DNA of 64,000 nucleotides from Francisella orientalis FNO12 (GTDB lineage Bacteria; Pseudomonadota; Gammaproteobacteria; Francisellales; Francisellaceae), in NCBI RefSeq assembly GCF_001042525.2, contig NZ_CP011921.2, positions 496,001 through 560,000 of the forward strand, read 5' to 3'. The notes below the pieces were generated by a model. That model was not told the DNA's origin. It searched no databases and saw only the letters and a list, made by a program, of their open reading frames with translations. Below are positions 59,040-64,000 of the stretch, piece by piece. The translations under genes were made by a program, and so were the position numbers. The number at the start of each line of letters is the position of its first letter. Within the stretch, counting starts at the first letter, position 1.

Positions 59040-60251
59040 ATGCTTAATTATTTTAAAGCTAGAAGTAGACTATTTAGTAATAGTTCTTTCAGCTATGCTT
59101 GTGTGATGACTTTATTTAATGCTACTGTGGTAGGCATCGCGTATATATCTATAAGTTGGCATTTGTTGACTCTAAAGAATAACCTTGAAGTTATAATGTT
59201 GTTTATGCTTACTTGGTGGATTTTTGGAGTAATATTATCTCTAATTACCGGTTATTTTGCTGATCTTATACCTAGAAGAGTAATTATAGTTCTAGTAAAT
59301 GTCTTTCGAGTTATATTACTTTCATCATTTGTGTTTTTGGGTAACTTAGATTCTTTAACTCTAGTATATTTGTTTACAAGTATATGGGGGATTATATTAG
59401 CATTTTTTATGCCGGCAATGATGATAATGTCGCGAGAGTTATTTCCTAATGATGATGTTCTATTGTATGCAAATAGTACGATGGATGGACTATTTGAACT
59501 TGGTATGGTTATTGGAATGTCTTTAGGAGGGATCTTAGTGGCGTATTTCGATATGCGCCAGATTATGATAATAATGCTTGCTGGAAGTATTTTTGCTACT
59601 TTGTGTAGTTTTATGATTGTGCTAAAGAGAATTGTAAAAAATCAAAAAGGGAATTTTTTAGTAATTAGAAGGAGGTTATTAACTACCTTAGTAAAAATAT
59701 ATCGCTATATTGGTGCTATTTGGCTCAGGTTAGCATGACTTATATATATGATTGCACCAATCTTTATATCTCCATATGCGAAAAACATTCTTCATGCGTC
59801 ATCTTTGGAATTTGGACTAATAGAAGTGGCATTTTCAGTAGGTTTTATTATTGGGAATATTCTATTGCCATATATGATAGAAAAAATGTCGCCAAAATTA
59901 ACGCTAGCTTTTTCTATGAGTGCATCAGCTATGATGTATTTATTGTTGGGATTAAACCAGAGTATAGCTTTTGCTATCTGGTATTATCTAGTAGCTGGTG
60001 TATTTATCATCATGGGTAATAATTGTTACTATAGCACAAAAAATACGCCGATAACTTTACAGGGTAAAATACAAGGTGTTGCTTATGGTTTATCTGGTCT
60101 AGTGATTATGTTTATATATACAATATTTTTTATGATTAATTATTTAGAACCATTACCTAGTAATAGATGGTTTTATGTATTGGCAGCTTTGGCATTATGT
60201 ACATTATGGCCAATATTTAAAGGATTAAAATTTTTAGATAAAACTAAGTAA
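59040..60251 (+). pseudogene. MFS transporter interrupted by one TGA
   Basis: A major facilitator protein of about 403 codons. The first part (59040-59738) has six helices with YFADLIPRRVIIVLVNVFRV, an MFS loop 2-3 motif, and FFMPAMMIMSRELFPNDD. A TGA at 59736-59738 interrupts WLRLA-stop-LIYMIAPIFISPYAKN in the same frame, and the second half (from 59748) runs on normally to LDKTK with six more helices. There is no other damage, so this could be a single nonsense mutation or a sequencing error. The overall style resembles the enterobactin-exporter-like MFS group; substrate unknown. Confidence 0.7.
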
Positions 60252-60280
60252 TAGATATTGAATTAGAGATAAGTTTAAAA

Positions 60281-61255
<975 letters not shown>

Positions 61256-61265
61256 TTATGGCGCA

Positions 61266-61294
61266 ATTATATCATAGTGCTTGTTCAAGTGAAA
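61266..61294 (-). promoter_or_regulatory. Predicted extended -10 promoter of trxB
   Basis: On the minus strand TGA precedes a perfect TATAAT (61266-61271), an extended -10. The -35 at 17-base spacing is the weak TTTCAC (61289-61294), as expected for an extended -10 type. Confidence 0.5.
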
Positions 61295-61341
61295 TTTTGA
61301 AATAACCTTCTTAAGAGGTTTATTTTTGAAACTACTAACTG

Positions 61342-62019
61342 CTAATGTGGATTTATTTCTTTGACAAGGTTTTTAATTGCTGCAAAATCATCAATATAAG
61401 CGAAGCTATCTAGAGCTTCTAGATCTATACCATTATGATAACCATAACTTACCATTATAGTTTTTACATTTGCCTCTTTAGCACATAAATAATCATTCAT
61501 AGAATCGCCAACTATCAAACTCTCTTCGGCTTTAGCATTTAGCTTATTCATAGCAAACAGGAGAGGTTCTGAGTATGGTTTATAGCTGGTTGTAGTATCT
61601 CCACCAACAATTACTTCAAAATAGCCAATCAAATCTAAATGAGTTAGAGACTGTATGGCATCATCTTCATGTTTGTTTGTTACAACAGCCATTTTGATAC
61701 CTTGTTGCTTTAAGAAATCTAAAGTTTCAATGACGTGGGGATATACTCTACTATTTGCACTATTTAGGGTTTTGTATGTTTGACTGACAATTTTGACACC
61801 TATATCAGCTATAGATTCAATATAATCATTATCATTGAAATCTAATGCTAAAATTTTTCTAACAGTAGTAGGATAGCCTTTGCCAATAATACTAGCTAAG
61901 ACATCTTCATATACCGGCTCAAGTCTAAAATGTTTACGCATGGTATTTGTTGCAACTGTTAGGTCACCAACTGTATTTACAAGTGTGCCATCTAAGTCAA
62001 AGAATATATTTTTTATCAT
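61342..62019 (-). CDS. gph: Phosphoglycolate phosphatase-type HAD hydrolase
   Basis: A haloacid-dehalogenase phosphatase of 225 residues that would remove phosphate from 2-phosphoglycolate formed during DNA repair. Motif I FFDLDGTLVNTVGDL, the helical cap (VYEDVLASIIGKGYPTTVRK), motif II VVTNKH, motif III KPYSEPLLFAM and motif IV IVGDSMNDYLCAKEAN are all present. Gph/PGP-type HADs are close to beta-phosphoglucomutases and pyrophosphatases, so the substrate is likely but not proven. Confidence 0.85.
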   Translation of the reverse strand: MIKNIFFDLDGTLVNTVGDLTVATNTMRKHFRLEPVYEDVLASIIGKGYPTTVRKILALDFNDNDYIESIADIGVKIVSQTYKTLNSANSRVYPHVIETLDFLKQQGIKMAVVTNKHEDDAIQSLTHLDLIGYFEVIVGGDTTTSYKPYSEPLLFAMNKLNAKAEESLIVGDSMNDYLCAKEANVKTIMVSYGYHNGIDLEALDSFAYIDDFAAIKNLVKEINPH

Positions 62020-62166
62020 ACTTCTAGTTAACCAATTTAATTAGGTAGAATTATATCTAAGTTTAAGTAATGTTTCTAACTTTTGAGTTTTGAAAAACTA
62101 TTTATTATAAATTCGCTCAACATTCTTATTCTATACAGCTGAAACTGCTTCGAAGGACGTACTATA

Positions 62167-63000
62167 CTATATTATGTTTTCAGGTTTATCATTTTTGTTG
62201 AGTGTTACTCTATATTTTGGTAGAACCTGTACCAATGTTTCTGATTCTAAATCTTGCTTAACATCCCAATATGATTTTTCACTTATCCCATTTCCATTAA
62301 TACACATTTGTCTACTTATGTAGCCATTATTAACTATGTAAGATGGTTTTATGTCAACTTCATATTTGTTATTTTCCTGATCAATTAAGTACAATTTTTT
62401 GATTGTGTTAGAGTTTATTTTTAGTGTTATGAAATCATAGTTATCTAACATATTTATATCATTGATGTTAGATATATTCATCTTCTGTAGATACTCGGGG
62501 CTGGCACATAGCATTCTATAGTTATCGACGAGCTTTTTTGCAATAAAGTTACTATCTGGTAGATTGCCATATCTAATTGCTATATCAAAAGGAAATTGAT
62601 TGTAGGAAATTACATCATCAGTTAGATTTATATCGTATTGGATGTTAGGATTTTTTCTTTGAACTCATCTAAAATTGGTAGGATTATCTGTTTACTAAGT
62701 CAAAAGGAATCGTTATCTTAATAATGCCTTCCGCAGAACTCTCATTATTTTGAATATCTTCTTGTAAGTTTTCTAATTGTTCTAGCAACTTAATAGCAGT
62801 AATGTAAAGCTTTTCTCCTGCTTTAGTAGGTTCTATTTTCCTTGTAGTTCTTATTAGAAGTTTAGTTTGGTAATACTCTTTAAGGGCTTAATTTTATTGC
62901 TAATACTAGCGGGAGATAAATAAAACTCTCATCCAGCAGCAGATAAGTTACCGTAGTTAATAGCAGCCACAAATAATTTGAGCTCATATAACATTTTCAT
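62167..63000 (-). pseudogene. LysR-type transcriptional regulator, broken
   Basis: A LysR regulator that would sit divergently to the oxidoreductase next door. The ATG at 63000 begins MKMLYELKLFVAAINYGNLS. The helix-turn-helix then meets an in-frame TGA (SAAG-stop-EFYLSPASISNK). A shift near 62880 is needed to resume EYYQTKLLIRTTRKIEPTKA, and GIIKITIPFDLVN runs into more stops near 62690. The effector domain survives as fragments, the longest (62167-62514) opening MLCASPEYLQKMNIS. The gene cannot make a DNA-binding protein. Confidence 0.8.
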
Positions 63001-63110
63001 CTTTTATTTTTTCTAAAAAGTTATTTGATATTTTTGTATATTATTATTTAAAAAGTTAAAAGTATAATTGATATCAGGCATTAAAAGTTTAAGTTTATAA
63101 GGAAAATATT

Positions 63111-64000
63111 ATGAAAAACTTATTTTGTGATTATAAAATGGGACAAGTGGAATTAAAAAATAGATTTGTACTTACACCTATGACTAGATCAAGGAGCTCT
63201 CAACCAGGTGACGTTCCTAATGAGATGATGGTTGAATATTATGGTCAAAGATCTAGTGCGGGACTTGTTATTACTGAGGCAACACAGATTTCTCTTCAGG
63301 GCAAGGGTTATGCTAAGACTCCAGGCATTTATTCAAAGGATCATATTGAAGGTTGGAAACTAACAACTAAAGAAGTTCATGACAAAGGTAGTAAAATTTT
63401 TTTGCAATTATGACATGTTGGTCGTGTATCTAGTTCTCAAGTAAACGGCCTACAGCCAATAGGCCCATCTTCAACTATAGCTAAAGATACTTCTGTATAT
63501 ATATTTGATGGCGCTCCCAATGGGGACGCTACATTCGTTCCTGTGGAGACTCCAAGAGAGATGACTAAAGAAGATATAAACAATGTAATAGAAGAATTCG
63601 CCATAGGAGCCAAAAATTCTATAGACGCTGGATTTGATGGTGTGGAAATTCATGGTGCAAATGGGTATTTGATTGACCAGTTTTTGCGTAGTAATTCTAA
63701 CTTGAGAACGGATGGATATGGAGGTTCTAAAGAAAAAAGAATTAGAATCTTGTTGGAAATTACAAAAGCAGTTATTGAAAAAGTTGGTGCAGATAAGACT
63801 GGTGTTAGACTTTCTCCATTTATAAGTTTTAAAGATATGTCTGATCCAGAAATATTGGAAACTATAATACTTGCGGTATATGAGTTAGAAAAAATGGGTG
63901 TGACATATATACACCTTTGCGAAGCTGACTGGGATGATGCTCCTAAGATTCCTTCTTATTTTAGAGAAAAATTAAGAAAAATATTTAGTAGAACAATTAT
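63111..64000 (+). pseudogene. Old-yellow-enzyme NADH:flavin oxidoreductase, broken; runs off window
   Basis: An FMN-dependent ene-reductase of the old yellow enzyme family (NemA-like). It begins MKNLFCDYKMGQVELKNRFV and VLTPMTRSRS, with a good ribosome-binding AAGGAAA. A TGA at 63411-63413 sits in IFLQL-stop-HVGRVSSSQV, exactly where the family has Trp (LQLWHVGR), so a single TGG-to-TGA change is likely. The frame then continues cleanly with GFDGVEIHGANGYLIDQFL, RTDGYGGSKEKRIR and so on to the right edge. Only this lesion is visible in the part present. Confidence 0.8.

Overview
The window is AT-rich chromosomal DNA (roughly one third G+C) from a gammaproteobacterium. I assign it to Francisella because of the SspA homologue that partners MglA there, the ftsW - naxD - flmF2 - flmK - yggX gene order of the Francisella lipid A galactosamine locus, the GadC-type permease, and the overall protein style. 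The species cannot be fixed from sequence alone. About a quarter of the genes are visibly broken, which points to a host-restricted lineage in active genome decay.

Layout. 1-5.6 kb: a broken GH42 beta-galactosidase, the lpxH/pyrE pair, a broken secreted chitin-binding protein and a short coding remnant. 5.6-14.1 kb: mpl-rlmB (cell-wall recycling and rRNA methylation), two broken membrane-protein genes (DUF1275; Bcr/CflA exporter), a FUSC-family protein, an intact MFS transporter and the ABC-F protein Uup. 14.2-19 kb: a broken POT peptide transporter, glnS, and a PEP-carboxykinase homologue with several catalytic residues replaced. 19-22.7 kb: mraY-murD-ftsW, the lipid II and septal wall core. 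22.7-26.3 kb: naxD, flmF2 and flmK, all three damaged. 26.4-31.4 kb: yggX and tusE against sspA-sohB-holB-yhbY-hemB-trmL. 31.5-34 kb: broken asparaginase and a second broken POT transporter. 34-44 kb: argS, then the long co-directional series lptD-surA-rsmA-apaH-aroQ-accB-accC. 44-51.9 kb: a RodZ-like protein and an MscS channel facing epmA-birA-recJ-perM and a GadC-type permease. 52-57.9 kb: an orphan polyamine-type binding protein, a small VgrG-N-terminus-like protein, rsgA, two tandem DUF2147 proteins and mutL. 57.9-64 kb: a cluster of nested hairpins, a broken membrane protein, a broken MFS transporter, trxB, gph, and a divergent broken LysR / old-yellow-enzyme pair.

How it works together. 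Intact genes are mostly housekeeping: envelope assembly (MraY, MurD, FtsW, Mpl, LpxH, LptD, SurA), translation and RNA modification (GlnS, ArgS, RlmB, TrmL, RsmA, YhbY, RsgA, EpmA, TusE), fatty-acid start-up (AccB, AccC and their ligase BirA), repair (MutL, RecJ, HolB) and redox (TrxB, YggX). Broken genes are almost all environmental or nutritional: sugar, chitin, peptide and asparagine use, drug export, lipid A decoration and xenobiotic reduction. Most lesions are single-base indels, many in A/T runs, or single in-frame stop codons, so the decay looks recent. No tRNA, rRNA, CRISPR array or intact insertion sequence was recognised.
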